64,000 nt of DNA, from NCBI GenBank assembly GCA_965226025.1, contig CBDDCD010000002.1, positions 1,488,001-1,552,000 of the forward strand. The letters run 5' to 3'. Both the position numbers and the translations under genes were made by a program. The notes under the pieces were generated by a model. It was not told the origin of the DNA, made no database searches, and worked only from the letters and a program-made list of their open reading frames with translations. Below, in pieces: positions 53,540 through 62,856 of this stretch (positions within the stretch are counted from its first letter, which is position 1; every line of letters begins with the position of its first letter). This DNA comes from Moanibacter sp965226025 (GTDB taxonomy: Bacteria; Verrucomicrobiota; Verrucomicrobiia; Opitutales; UBA2987).

Positions 53540-53639
53540 CTAGCAGGTTGTCGGACTTAGGTTCGTGACCGACTGAGAAAGTTGGAGTTTTGGGTTCACA
53601 GATTGATTTTGACGAATCGATATGCCGACAACCTGCCAA
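53540..53639. mobile_element. CTAG-TIR MITE, copy d (100 bp, diverged)
   Basis: CTAGCAGGTTGTCGGAC at the left; CCGACAACCTGCC at the right: GCAGGTTGTCGG (53543-53554) pairs perfectly with CCGACAACCTGC (53625-53636). Same length and TGTCGG core as the other copies but a different outer half. Confidence 0.78.
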
Positions 53640-53702
53640 AAGCTCTTCTGCGAAGAGCATGAGAGCCGATTTGGCGCAGGGTTCGACCGGATCGCTGTCA
53701 GT

Positions 53703-54563
53703 TTACTCCCTCAAGGCGCCGGCATACTCTTCACTTTTCACCGTGCCGGAGAAAAGGGGATCCGCGGTGTCCCGCAACGCCGTTGCGTCTGGATTTGCTT
53801 CGCCCATACGGAACATCGCCCGAGTAGCCTGTTCAATGTCTATGTCGCGCACCAGCAAATCCTCCCGATTAAGCTCCGTCTGGCCATGGATTCGACCGTC
53901 AGGTGCGATGATCAGGCTGCGGCTGTTCTGGTGCGGAGGCAGGCAGGCATTGCAGGACGCGAACCACACCGTATTCTCTGCCGCTCGAGTAACGATCATG
54001 GAGTGGTGGATGGGAATCTTCCAGTCATTGGGACGAGTGGTGTTGTTTTGAGGATGAAACACGAGTTGCGCGCCGCGCCGCACGCACTCCGCTGTCGTCT
54101 CAGCGAAACGCAACGCCTCGAAACAGATAACCACACCCACGGTCACTCCAAAGAGTCTGAAGGTGTGCTGCTCCGATCCCGTTTCGTAGGCTACTGCATC
54201 CAGAGGCGTCAGTTTTGTCTTGTGGTGCACGCCGAGTAAACTCCCGTCCTCGCCGATCACGAGGGCGCTGTTATAGGGCTTGCCTCCATCGGATCCCATC
54301 TCCGTTCCAAGGACGCAAGCCATACCGTGCTCTGCGCAGCATTCCGCCACCTCGGCGTGAAGCTGCTCAAGCCAGTCTACCGGCACCGGCGCGTCGGTCG
54401 GTGCAATGTCGACTCGATAGCCTGTGGTCTGTGTCTCGGGAAAGCACAGGATCTGCACGTCACGATCCGCCGCCGCGTCGATGGCGTCCAGAATAGCCCT
54501 TCGATTGTCCTCTCGATCCGCTGTCTGCCGGGTTTGGGCTAAGGCAATGCGTAATTGACTCAT
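53703..54563 (-). CDS. Carbon-nitrogen hydrolase (nitrilase superfamily)
   Basis: Start ATG 54563 (GAGAGTAGG directly upstream), 286 residues, the usual length. MSQLRIALAQTRQTADREDN opens. Catalytic triad: E in ILCFPETQTTGYRVD, K in HHKTKLTPLDAV and C in GVVICFEALRF. Relatives are beta-ureidopropionases, N-carbamoylputrescine amidases and omega-amidases. Between two CocE genes on the same strand, with hyuA/B remnant further downstream, which supports a role in ureide or amide degradation. Confidence 0.9.
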   Translation of the reverse strand: MSQLRIALAQTRQTADREDNRRAILDAIDAAADRDVQILCFPETQTTGYRVDIAPTDAPVPVDWLEQLHAEVAECCAEHGMACVLGTEMGSDGGKPYNSALVIGEDGSLLGVHHKTKLTPLDAVAYETGSEQHTFRLFGVTVGVVICFEALRFAETTAECVRRGAQLVFHPQNNTTRPNDWKIPIHHSMIVTRAAENTVWFASCNACLPPHQNSRSLIIAPDGRIHGQTELNREDLLVRDIDIEQATRAMFRMGEANPDATALRDTADPLFSGTVKSEEYAGALRE

Positions 54564-54754
54564 CCTACTCTCCGCCTCCCTAGGATTTGCCGGCGCCGGT
54601 TCCTCGAATTTGCCGCTGCGCCGAACAGCCTCAAACATACTGTATTCGGTCGGTTCGTCAATGATGACCAGTTCCCTGGGAAAGCAAGTCGCCAACTTCC
54701 GCAACAGAACTCGACTTCACACTCAGCAACTCTTCGAGGTCACCTTGGTCCGCT

Positions 54755-56434
54755 CTACCTGGGAATAAGGGGAAGCGCGAGATGCGAAGGGAAGCGGGTA
54801 TTGTGAAGAACAGCCTGGCGAGCGATATTTATCTCCGTGTCCGTGGCGGCATCGTTTCCCGTATTCAGATTCCGGTCAAAGCGGGGAAAATTGCTGCTGG
54901 AGATTTCTAGGCGAATGCAGTGCCCGGATTTGAATAGGTTGCTTGTCTCCCAGAGAGAGATCTGGAACCGGTAGACCTCATTCGGTTCGATCAGGATGGG
55001 ATTTTCATATGATTCCCGGAAGCGGGCACGAACAATCCCCTCGCAGATGTGGATGGCGAGACCGCTGTTATGGACATCCACGAGCGTTGCCGTGAAATCG
55101 GTATCGGGTGAGGTGGAAGAGGCGTACAGAGTCAGCTGGACGTGACCGGTAACCTCCAGATCCTCCTCCAACGGCGGGCTGGAATAAATGAGCACATCGT
55201 CGCGACCCTCCACGGTTCGGCGGTCCCGGGGCCCTGTGCTGAGCGGAAACATGCTCTGCCCACCGACGGTCGGAACAGGATCTTGAGGATCGTAATAAAA
55301 TGTGTCGAGCGGCTCGTCGGAGGGCTCATCCCGACTTAACCCTCCATCGCCATTGAGAGAGCTTGCCCGTCCTCCGCTGTGGAGGTAGAACCGGGTATAT
55401 TGGGTCTGGGGCAGGGGCCATTCTTCCTCCCGTCTCCAGACATTTGCGCCCATGACGAAAAGAGATACAGGCGGCTCGTCGTCGATCCCCGAATCGATGC
55501 CGCGCAGACGCTGATCGTACCATCGGAGGTGTTCACGAGGGATGTCGACCCCCGCCTGAGGACCAAACTCGATGTCGCCGAATAGTTCGGTCCCTCCGAT
55601 TTGACCGTGAGGCCAAGGGCCAATCATCAATCGAGTTAGCCGACGGCACTCCGGAGTTCGTGAATGATGCTTCCAGCCATGGAAGCACTTGAAGACCTCG
55701 TGAAGAAGGTTGTCATACCATCCCGTAATAAAATAGGCCGGTGTTTCTACCTCCGGATACTTTCCCTTCATGCTGTAGGACTTCCAGAAATCGTCAAAGT
55801 TGGGGTGGCGGATAACCTGCCGGTAGAAAGGTCTCTCCGCAATATCATCGATCGCAGTGAGAAGGGGGAGGCGACGATAGACTTGCTCCCAGTCGATCAG
55901 CTCCTTCGGGGCATTCTGATTGGTGCGGTCGCCCATCCATACCCAGTTCATGGTGTTCTGCTGTTGCAGCACGCCGTTGCATCTGAGGTGGCCGTAATTG
56001 TCCTCCTGATTCGCAATGGGAACCAAGGCCTTCGTGTATCGTGAACGGTGGGGGGCCGGTAGTATTTGCGTGAAGCCTGGGTAGGAGACGCCAAAAGTTC
56101 CGATGCTGCCGTCGCACCAATCCTGCTGTCCAATCCACTGCTGCGTATCATATCCGTCGCTCGCTTCGTCGATATAGGGACGCCATTTCCCCTCGGAATC
56201 ATATCGACCCCGACAGTCCTGCATGACAACGGCGTAGTCATGGGCGGCAAATCGCTCCGCCCATTCGACATAACGCGGGTGCTGCGTGCTGTAGGGGGAT
56301 CGGATGAGGAGGACCGGAAAACGGCTACGCTCGCGCGGTCGGTAGATCACAGCGTAGAGTCGTACACCATCGCGCATGGGGATCCAGATGTCTAACTGAA
56401 TCTGCAGATCCACCTCAGATCCGTACCTTGCCAA
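54755..56434 (-). CDS. CocE/NonD family hydrolase 2
   Basis: 559 residues. IQLDIWIPMRDGVRLYAVIY, FGVSYPGFTQ with the nucleophile serine, MIGPWPHGQIGGTELFGDIE, HLRWYDQRLRGID and EVTGHVQLTLYASSTSPDTD define family and C-terminal domain. The TTG at 56434 is the farthest in-frame start that the frame allows; ATG at 56374 (MRDGVRL) would lose the N-terminal strand, so start is uncertain. About 45% or less similar by eye to hydrolase 1, not a recent duplicate. Confidence 0.9.
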   Translation of the reverse strand: MARYGSEVDLQIQLDIWIPMRDGVRLYAVIYRPRERSRFPVLLIRSPYSTQHPRYVEWAERFAAHDYAVVMQDCRGRYDSEGKWRPYIDEASDGYDTQQWIGQQDWCDGSIGTFGVSYPGFTQILPAPHRSRYTKALVPIANQEDNYGHLRCNGVLQQQNTMNWVWMGDRTNQNAPKELIDWEQVYRRLPLLTAIDDIAERPFYRQVIRHPNFDDFWKSYSMKGKYPEVETPAYFITGWYDNLLHEVFKCFHGWKHHSRTPECRRLTRLMIGPWPHGQIGGTELFGDIEFGPQAGVDIPREHLRWYDQRLRGIDSGIDDEPPVSLFVMGANVWRREEEWPLPQTQYTRFYLHSGGRASSLNGDGGLSRDEPSDEPLDTFYYDPQDPVPTVGGQSMFPLSTGPRDRRTVEGRDDVLIYSSPPLEEDLEVTGHVQLTLYASSTSPDTDFTATLVDVHNSGLAIHICEGIVRARFRESYENPILIEPNEVYRFQISLWETSNLFKSGHCIRLEISSSNFPRFDRNLNTGNDAATDTEINIARQAVLHNTRFPSHLALPLIPR

Positions 56435-56909
56435 GCTTAATCTTCAATGCCCGTGCGGGTTTTTGGGCACGGCTTTTACTGCCCACTACGCTGCAGATTG
56501 GGACCCGTCCCGCTGAGCGGGAGCAAAGCTAACCCACGGATGCCTGTCGGCTGATCGGGCTCGCTCTTCATCCGTGGTATCGCAGTGCCATCCGTCGGCC
56601 ATTCTTCCGCGCAATCGACAACCGAGCAAGTTTCAAACTCGATTGATCCTTACTCTTCCTAGAGTCCCTTAAAGGCCAGAGGGCATGGAATTACAAGCCG
56701 TCACGAAGTTAAACTCGTAATTCGGCAACTTCTCGGGGATCGCCCGTCTCCGCACAGCTGCGCCGTGACAGGCCCGCCGTTCAAGAGAAAGACATTGACA
56801 CGTAGCAGTCTTCGCCGTCTCGCTACGAAGTGTGATAAATGGCCCGATTCGATTGAGACCCCGCTCTGCCTCCCGGCTTGTTCTGAGCTTTGTCGAATGG
56901 GCAGAGCTA
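56435..56909. other. Intergenic with palindromes
   Basis: TCCCGCTGAGCGGGA (56508-56522) palindrome, GTGCGGGTTTTTGGGCACGG hairpin (56453-56472), CTCGCTACGAAGTGTGATAA (56819-56838; compare 24997) and GAGCTTTGTCGA (56885) repeat also at 15129 and 60220. No gene. Confidence 0.6.
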
Positions 56910-57010
56910 CTAGGAAGATGTCGGCGGTGGAACCTGCCGCGATCCACGAATGCACCAGTATAATCCGAGCGCGCCGCAGAATCGCAAAGCGATCGCCGAC
57001 AGATTCCTAT
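56910..57010. mobile_element. CTAG-TIR MITE, copy e (101 bp, diverged)
   Basis: CTAGGAAGATGTCGGCGG ... GCCGACAGATTCCTAT. Right end is one base off CTAG. Interior shows collinear similarity to copies c and f (GGCxxTGGA, TGCACC, AATCCGA, CCGC, GTTGCGA-like). Its terminal TA provides the A of the ATG of the aminotransferase gene. Confidence 0.8.
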
Positions 57011-58421
57011 GAAACTCGACGACAGGCAAAAGCGTCTCTTGCGGAGCACCTACATAGATTACCAGGCCAACGAGGCATTTTTGAAGAATCCGATCGTGGT
57101 GACGCGGGCGGAAGGGCTGTATTACTGGGACACCGAAGGGCGGCGTTATTTCGATGGGATCGGCGGGATCTTTGCGGTCAGCCTGGGGCACGGTCACCCA
57201 CGAGTGATCGAGGCGATCAAGCGGCAGCTCGACCGGATGAGCTTTTCACCGCCGATGCACGGGACGTCGGATATCGCGCTGGAGTTCGTCGAGCGGGTGG
57301 GGAAAGTGACGCCGGGCGCCTTGAATTTCGTAAAGTCGTTCAGCGGAGGATCGGAGTCGATGGAGGCGGCGATGAAATTCGCCCGCCAGTACTTCAAACA
57401 GAGCAACCGGACCCATAAATACAAATTCGTCAGCCGTTACCAGGCCTACCACGGAGGTACCTTCGGGGCCATGGCGGCCAGCGGAACCGGCAAGCGTAAG
57501 ACGCCTTTCGAACCACATATGCCCGGGTTTATCAAGGTCTACCCGCCGACCTATTACCGCGACCGCTTCCCATCCTGGGAAGAGTGCAACCGCTTCTGCG
57601 CAAAAATGTTCGAAGACGCGATCGTCAACGAGGACCCCGACACCGTGGCCGGAATCATCGTCGAGCCGATCAGCAACACCGGCGGCATCGTCACCCCCAC
57701 GGACGAATACTTCCACATCCTGCGCGAAACATGCGACCGCTATGATGTCCTGCTGATCTTCGACGAGATCATTACCGGGTGGGGGCGAAGTGGCGCCATG
57801 TTCGCCGCGGAGACCTTCGGGACGATTCCCGACATCATCTGCAGCGGCAAGGCGCTGTCAAACGGGACGGTGCCGATGGGGGCAATGATCGCGCGCGAGG
57901 ACATGTCCGAAGCCTTCAAGGGCGATCCGGCGGCCGGTTTGAACTTCGCCCATGGGCACACCTATTCCGGCAGCCCGCTGGGCTGCGCCGCCGGGTTGGC
58001 GGTGATCGACGAGATCGTCGAACAGGGGCTGGCGGCACGCGCCCGGGAGAGGGGCGAGTATCTGGCGAGGAAGCTGGAAGGGCTGAAAAAATACGGGGTG
58101 GTGCGCGAGGTCCGGGGCAAGGGCCTGATCCGCGGGGTGGAATTGGTGAAAGATACGAGAAGTATGGAACCCTTTCCCGAGCTTGGTGCGGCACTCAAAC
58201 AGACGGCCCTGGACAACGGCTTGATCATCCGCGTCGACCCGACTTGGTTCGCCTTGGCTCCGGCCCTGGTGATCACCGAGGATCAAATCGACGAGTTGTG
58301 CGAATTGGTCGATCGGAGCTTGCAGCAAGCACTAGATAGTGTCGGTGAAACTGTCCCGCTGAGCGGGATCATAGGCGGCCGTCCGTCTCCTTCCCCGCAG
58401 GGCGGGACTGCGCCGATATAA
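57009..58421 (+). CDS. Class III aminotransferase (omega-amino acid / acetylornithine type)
   Basis: 470 residues. PLP-dependent fold: YYWDTEGRRYFDGIGGIFAV, FSGGSESMEAAMKFARQY, YQAYHGGTFGAMAASGTGKR, LLIFDEIITGWGRSGAMFAA and the Schiff-base lysine in CSGKALSNGTVPMGAM; GHTYSGSPLGCAAGLAVIDE is the phosphate-binding part. Such enzymes move the amino group of omega-amino acids, GABA or beta-alanine to pyruvate or 2-oxoglutarate. The last 26 residues read repeat DNA (VGETVPLSGIIGGRPSPSPQ). No Shine-Dalgarno precedes the ATG, which abuts MITE copy e. A semialdehyde dehydrogenase lies 3 kb downstream on the other strand. Confidence 0.9.
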   Translation: MKLDDRQKRLLRSTYIDYQANEAFLKNPIVVTRAEGLYYWDTEGRRYFDGIGGIFAVSLGHGHPRVIEAIKRQLDRMSFSPPMHGTSDIALEFVERVGKVTPGALNFVKSFSGGSESMEAAMKFARQYFKQSNRTHKYKFVSRYQAYHGGTFGAMAASGTGKRKTPFEPHMPGFIKVYPPTYYRDRFPSWEECNRFCAKMFEDAIVNEDPDTVAGIIVEPISNTGGIVTPTDEYFHILRETCDRYDVLLIFDEIITGWGRSGAMFAAETFGTIPDIICSGKALSNGTVPMGAMIAREDMSEAFKGDPAAGLNFAHGHTYSGSPLGCAAGLAVIDEIVEQGLAARARERGEYLARKLEGLKKYGVVREVRGKGLIRGVELVKDTRSMEPFPELGAALKQTALDNGLIIRVDPTWFALAPALVITEDQIDELCELVDRSLQQALDSVGETVPLSGIIGGRPSPSPQGGTAPI

Positions 58422-58740
58422 AGTGGCCGCGTCACTGGTCATTGGGCAGCGGAGCTGCTGTCAGGTCGACCTTCTGCCTCCGCGAATCGTGATGCGTCGT
58501 GGTAAATTGGTCGCGTGAGGGAGAGAAACGGTTTCGAGTTTTTGGTTACGAGTCTGGAGTTCTCGGAGTCTTCTGCGGGGCAGATTTGTAATCTGCCCAG
58601 TACGGTGCCAAGGCAACCCACCCCGCCCAGAGGGCACCCCTCCGAGGAGGGGATTGACCCGTTCCGGACCGGCTTGAAGGGAGCAGAATTAGAAGGGCAA
58701 GAATTGCCTTTTCCATAACATTTGAGAGTAATCACACATC
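58422..58740 (+). repeat. Intergenic with REP-like repeat, copy 6
   Basis: GTTCTCGGAGTCTTCTGCGG, GGCAGATTTGTAATCTGCC (perfect stem), GGCAACCCACCCCGCCCAGA, GGGCACCCCTCCGAGGAGGG G at 58562-58655. The 58354-58367 palindrome CCCGCTGAGCGGGA lies just before, inside the aminotransferase 3' end. Confidence 0.85.
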
Positions 58741-60141
58741 GTGCCAGACAGCGGCCAACCAAACATTATCGTCATCATGAGTGATCAGCTTCGGCGTGAT
58801 GCTTTAAGCTGTTGCGGGGATCAGAATATCGACACTCCCAATATCGATCGACTGGCACGGACCGGAGTTCGCTTTCGGAATGCCTGTTCCACTTATCCGA
58901 TCTGTGTTCCTTTTCGATTCTCTTTTATGACCGGTGAATATGCGCATTCGCGGATGGTTCCCGGTATAGAATGGAGAATGTCCCCGGCGGAACGGACCAT
59001 GGCCGACGAGTTCAATGATGCGGGCTATGAGACGATATACGTCGGCAAGTGGCATCTCTATGGAGGACACCTCCATATGCCGGGGTATTCTTCCCTATCG
59101 GTGAATCGCACTCCTGTGCCGCGAAAATACCAGGGCCGGTGGGAGAAGTGGATGGGTTTCGAACTACGCAACGGTCCTTTCGATACCTGGTACTCGATTG
59201 ATGACAATCCTACCCTTCACAAAGTAGAGCACTATCAGACCGACGGGCTGTTCGACCTGGCCATGGACCATATCGCCAACGGAAGAGATAAGGAGCGCCC
59301 GTTCTGCTGCTGTATCTCAGTGGAGCCGCCCCATCCTCCGATGGAAGCGCCCGCCCATCTCAAGGAGAAATGGCTCTCCACTGAGATTGATCTCCCACCA
59401 AATTTTGAGGCTTCTTCTGATGAAGAACGGGAGGATTTTATTCTAAGTCGTCAGATCTACTACGCCATGGTCGAGAATCTGGACATGAACGTGGGAAGGC
59501 TTCTGCGTTTTATGGAGGACCAGGAACTTGAACCGAATACGGTCATCCTCTTCCTTGCCGATCACGGTGAACTCCAAGGGAGTCATGGATTGGTTGGAAA
59601 GCAACATCCCTATGAGGAGTCTGTGGGGATTCCTTTAATTGTTGTGGACCCTTCTGCGAAAGAAAGGGCCGGAACAGTCATCGCCGATCCAACCAATACC
59701 GAGGATCTTTTTCCAACCGTCCTTGGCCTCGCCGGCCTGACGCCCAAGAACCCGATTTGCGGAGAGAACCTGACTCCACTAATCAGAGGAGCGGTTGAGA
59801 GCCTTGATCGAGAGGGCGTGCTGCTTGAGTTTGTCTCTGAAATTCGACAAGGTATGGCTTTCTTTGATAAGACCTGGAGAGCCGTGAGGACCCGGCGATA
59901 TAAGTATGTTGTATCGGGGGATATCCTCGGGGCTGAACCCTTCCAGTTCTTTGACCTGGAGGAGGATCCCTATGAGATGACCAATCTGATAGGCAATCCC
60001 TCCATGGTTGATGAGATAAAGCATCATCATCAACTTCTCAGAAATCTCCTGGTTGAAACAGAAGATGATTATGTGCTTAAGAGTCATTTCGGGATCGCTG
60101 GGCTCAATGAGTGGAGGAAGGAGGACGAAGACGCGGATTGA
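58741..60141 (+). CDS. Sulfatase (arylsulfatase family, CxPFR)
   Basis: 466 residues from GTG 58741. NIIVIMSDQLRRDALSCCGD starts the alkaline-phosphatase-like fold. The formylglycine motif is STYPICVPFRFSFMTGEYAH with C55; the residue before Arg is Phe instead of the common Ser or Ala. Distal ligands in LFLADHGELQGSHGLVGKQH. PFCCCISVEPPHPPM is family-like. No signal peptide, so likely cytosolic. Different from sulfatase 1 in motif and context, suggesting another substrate. Confidence 0.92.
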   Translation: MPDSGQPNIIVIMSDQLRRDALSCCGDQNIDTPNIDRLARTGVRFRNACSTYPICVPFRFSFMTGEYAHSRMVPGIEWRMSPAERTMADEFNDAGYETIYVGKWHLYGGHLHMPGYSSLSVNRTPVPRKYQGRWEKWMGFELRNGPFDTWYSIDDNPTLHKVEHYQTDGLFDLAMDHIANGRDKERPFCCCISVEPPHPPMEAPAHLKEKWLSTEIDLPPNFEASSDEEREDFILSRQIYYAMVENLDMNVGRLLRFMEDQELEPNTVILFLADHGELQGSHGLVGKQHPYEESVGIPLIVVDPSAKERAGTVIADPTNTEDLFPTVLGLAGLTPKNPICGENLTPLIRGAVESLDREGVLLEFVSEIRQGMAFFDKTWRAVRTRRYKYVVSGDILGAEPFQFFDLEEDPYEMTNLIGNPSMVDEIKHHHQLLRNLLVETEDDYVLKSHFGIAGLNEWRKEDEDAD

Positions 60142-60502
60142 ATTGACTACGGAGACGCGGAGACACGGGGATGCGGGGTGCGGGTCAGGACATCGTCGTG
60201 TTTGTCGTAAGCCTCGTCGCGAGCTTTGTCGAACTCGTTCGAATATCCGAATGAAACAGCAACCAAGACGCAGCAATGTAGGTCAACCGTCTCGGTTGAC
60301 ACACAGCCGGTTCTAATGAGATTTTGAGCTTGGTTAGCGGCAAGTCCCGGCTCGTCGGGATCATACGAATGAGATAACTACGCACCGTCGGAATACCCGC
60401 GTAAGCACTGAATTTCCAAATTAGCCCCAACGGCTGGGTGTCTCTACCGGCCCCAAATCGATTTCTTAACCAATGTCGAATTAATAGGCAGGAGTATCAA
60501 TC
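60142..60502. other. Intergenic with scattered repeats
   Basis: GAGCTTTGTCGAACTCG (60222) repeat, AAGTCCCGGCTCGTCGGGAT (60341) hairpin. CAGGAG at about 60489 serves the SDR gene. No gene seen. Confidence 0.5.
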
Positions 60503-61294
60503 ATGGATCTTGGACTAACCAATCGAGTGGCCGTAGTAACGGGCGGGAGCGAAGGAATCGGGAAAGCCGCGGCAGCGTCGCTTGCGCATGAAGGCGCCAA
60601 CGTAGTCATCGTGGCACGCACGCAGAGCAAGCTGGATTCGGCCTTGGAGGAGATTCGGTCAACGACGGTCGGCGAGGTCGAGTCGATCAGCTGCGACGTT
60701 ACGGATAGAGAGGCGGTGAACAGAGCTTTTGACCAAGTCCTTCGGAAGTGGGGGAGGATCGACATCCTGGTTAATAACGCTGGGTCGGGTAACGCCAATA
60801 GTTTCAATGATCTGACCGATGAATTGCTCGGCGGAGATCTGCAGTTGAAAGTTTATGGTGCGGTTTACTGTTCGCATGCTGTGTTGCCGAGCATGCGGAA
60901 TGCCAAGTGGGGCCGGATCATCAACATCACAACGGCTGCAGGGAAGGCAGCACCCGGTTCGAGCGTCCCAACCTCGATGTCTCGGGCTGCGGGAATTGCC
61001 ATGACCAAAGCGATGTCGAAGGAATACGCACCCGACAACGTCCTGGTTAACACGGTGTGCATCGGCTCGATCAAGAGTGGTCAGAACGATCGCAGGTGGG
61101 AGGCTACGGTGGTTGAGGGTTCGACCCTAACACTCGACGAGTTTTACCGCAACAACGGCAAGAACATCCCTTTGGGTCGCGTTGGCGAAGCCAGGGAGGC
61201 GGGCGATCTGATCTGCTTTCTGGCATCGGAACGGGCCAGCTACATCTCAGGCACCGCAATCAACATGGACGGTGGAGCAGCGCCGGTGGTTTAG
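60503..61294 (+). CDS. SDR-family oxidoreductase lacking the canonical Tyr/Lys
   Basis: 263 residues, AGGAG with 8-base spacing to ATG. NAD(P) motif TGGSEGIG at 13-20 and VNNAGSG near 90. The active site departs from the consensus: the YxxxK position reads T157-S-M-S-R161, and the serine position is Thr (T144). The ending ISGTAINMDGGAAPVV is typical. Such variants exist in the 3-oxoacyl-reductase branch and are often inactive or use other catalytic residues. It could be a pseudoenzyme in the same degradation region. Confidence 0.83.
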   Translation: MDLGLTNRVAVVTGGSEGIGKAAAASLAHEGANVVIVARTQSKLDSALEEIRSTTVGEVESISCDVTDREAVNRAFDQVLRKWGRIDILVNNAGSGNANSFNDLTDELLGGDLQLKVYGAVYCSHAVLPSMRNAKWGRIINITTAAGKAAPGSSVPTSMSRAAGIAMTKAMSKEYAPDNVLVNTVCIGSIKSGQNDRRWEATVVEGSTLTLDEFYRNNGKNIPLGRVGEAREAGDLICFLASERASYISGTAINMDGGAAPVV

Positions 61295-61460
61295 ACTGGA
61301 AATCTCGGAGTCTTCCGTGGAGCCCTTCGACAGGACTCTGGATTCTCAACAGATTTGTAATCTGCTCGGTGGCGTAAGAGGGGAACCCACCCCGCTCCCG
61401 CTCGCCGAGATTGTCCTTCCAAAAGTGGGACTGAAAAGGTTCCGCGTTTCGCGAGGAAGA
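61295..61460 (+). repeat. REP-like repeat, copy 7 (diverged)
   Basis: AATCTCGGAGTCTTCCGTGG at 61301, ACAGATTTGTAATCTGCTCG (stem) and AACCCACCCCGCTCCCGCTC. The CCCCTCC-GGAGGGG stem is replaced. All seven copies are + oriented. Confidence 0.75.
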
Positions 61461-61488
61461 GGATGACGAAGAGCAAGAGGAAGATTGA

Positions 61489-62856
61489 TTACGCCAGCAC
61501 TAGCGTCTTGATATTGACGAATTCGTGCATCCCGTAGCGGGCCAGTTCGCGGCCATAGCCGCTCCTCTTGACACCTCCGAAGGGAAGCCTGGGATCCGAT
61601 TTGACGAAGTCATTGATGAAGACGGCGCCGGCCTGAAGGCTCCGCGCGATGGCATCACCTTTTTTCGCATCTTGCGTAAACACGGCCGCGCCGAGCCCGA
61701 AACTCGATTCGTTTGCGATCTCGACAGCCTGCTCCTCGCCTGAGGCCGGGATGATGGCGGCAACGGGACCGAAGGTCTCTTCCGTTGCGGCGGTCATTTC
61801 CCGTCCGACCTCAGATAGCACAGTGGCGGGATAGAAATACCCGGCTCCCTTTTCCGGCTCGCCACCCAAGAGCAAACGTGCCCCCTCGGAAGCGGTGCGT
61901 TGGACCTGATCGTGCAGTTCCTCCCGCAGATCAGAGCGGGCCAGGGGTCCGATATCCGTGGCCTCGTCCAGCGGATCGCCCAGGCGCCTCGCCTTCATCC
62001 CGGCGACGAATCTCTCCTCGAATTCCTGCAAGACCTTCGGCAGAACGATGAACCGTTTGGCGGCGATGCAACTCTGGCCGCAGTTGAGCAAGCGACTGGT
62101 CACGCACTTGTCGGCGGCGAGTTCGAGATCGGCATCATTCAGGACGAGGTAGGGGTCGCTGCCGCCCAGCTCAAGGACCGTTTTCTTGAGTTGGGAGGAG
62201 GCGCCCGTCGCGACTGCTTTGCCCGCCGGCTCGCTGCCGGTCAAGGTTGCCGCCTTAATGTATTCGCTCTCCAGGAGGCGCCCGACATCGGTGGAAGGGA
62301 TGAGGAGAGTCCGGAACAAATCCTCGGGGTAACCGGCCTGACGAAGGACCTCTTCGACTGCCAAAGCACCGCCACTCACATTGGAGGCGTGCTTCAAGAC
62401 CCCGCCATTTCCCGCCGTGAGTCCTGGCGCAATGAAGCGGAAGACCTGCCAGAAGGGAAAATTCCACGGCATGACTACCAAAATCACTCCCAAGGGCTCG
62501 AAGGCTATTGAGCTCCTTGTAGCATCCGTTTCTACGATTTCGTCGGCCAGAAAGGCGGGGCCGTTCTCGGCGTAGTAGTCGCAGACCCAGGCACACTTTT
62601 CGATCTCGGCTCGAGCTTCCTTGATGGGTTTGCCCATCTCGCTGGTGATAAGGAGGGCGAATTCGTCTCTGCGATCGAGAAGAATCTGCCCCGCCTTTCT
62701 TATCTTGCCGGCCCGCGTTTCGACCGGGACCTGCCTCCAATCGGTGGCCGCCCGATTCGCTCGTTGCACGATGTCATCGACCGTCTCGTGCGACATGGCG
62801 TCATATTCGGCGATCTGCTCACCGTTTGCCGGATTGATTGATCGTATCTTGGTCAT
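61489..62856 (-). CDS. NAD(P)-dependent succinate-semialdehyde dehydrogenase family
   Basis: 455 residues, start ATG 62856 with GGGAGA 8 bases upstream. ITSEMGKPIKEARAEIEKC, MPWNFPFWQVFRF, catalytic Glu in LELGGSDPYLVL and catalytic Cys in LNCGQSCIAAKR; PFGGVKRSGYGRELARYGMHE at the end. The SEMGKPIKEAR and W-N-F-P-F-W-Q block is typical of the GabD/Sad group that oxidise succinate- or malonate-semialdehyde to the acid. It would consume the product of the nearby omega-type aminotransferase (57009). Two-gene unit is not evident. Confidence 0.92.
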   Translation of the reverse strand: MTKIRSINPANGEQIAEYDAMSHETVDDIVQRANRAATDWRQVPVETRAGKIRKAGQILLDRRDEFALLITSEMGKPIKEARAEIEKCAWVCDYYAENGPAFLADEIVETDATRSSIAFEPLGVILVVMPWNFPFWQVFRFIAPGLTAGNGGVLKHASNVSGGALAVEEVLRQAGYPEDLFRTLLIPSTDVGRLLESEYIKAATLTGSEPAGKAVATGASSQLKKTVLELGGSDPYLVLNDADLELAADKCVTSRLLNCGQSCIAAKRFIVLPKVLQEFEERFVAGMKARRLGDPLDEATDIGPLARSDLREELHDQVQRTASEGARLLLGGEPEKGAGYFYPATVLSEVGREMTAATEETFGPVAAIIPASGEEQAVEIANESSFGLGAAVFTQDAKKGDAIARSLQAGAVFINDFVKSDPRLPFGGVKRSGYGRELARYGMHEFVNIKTLVLA

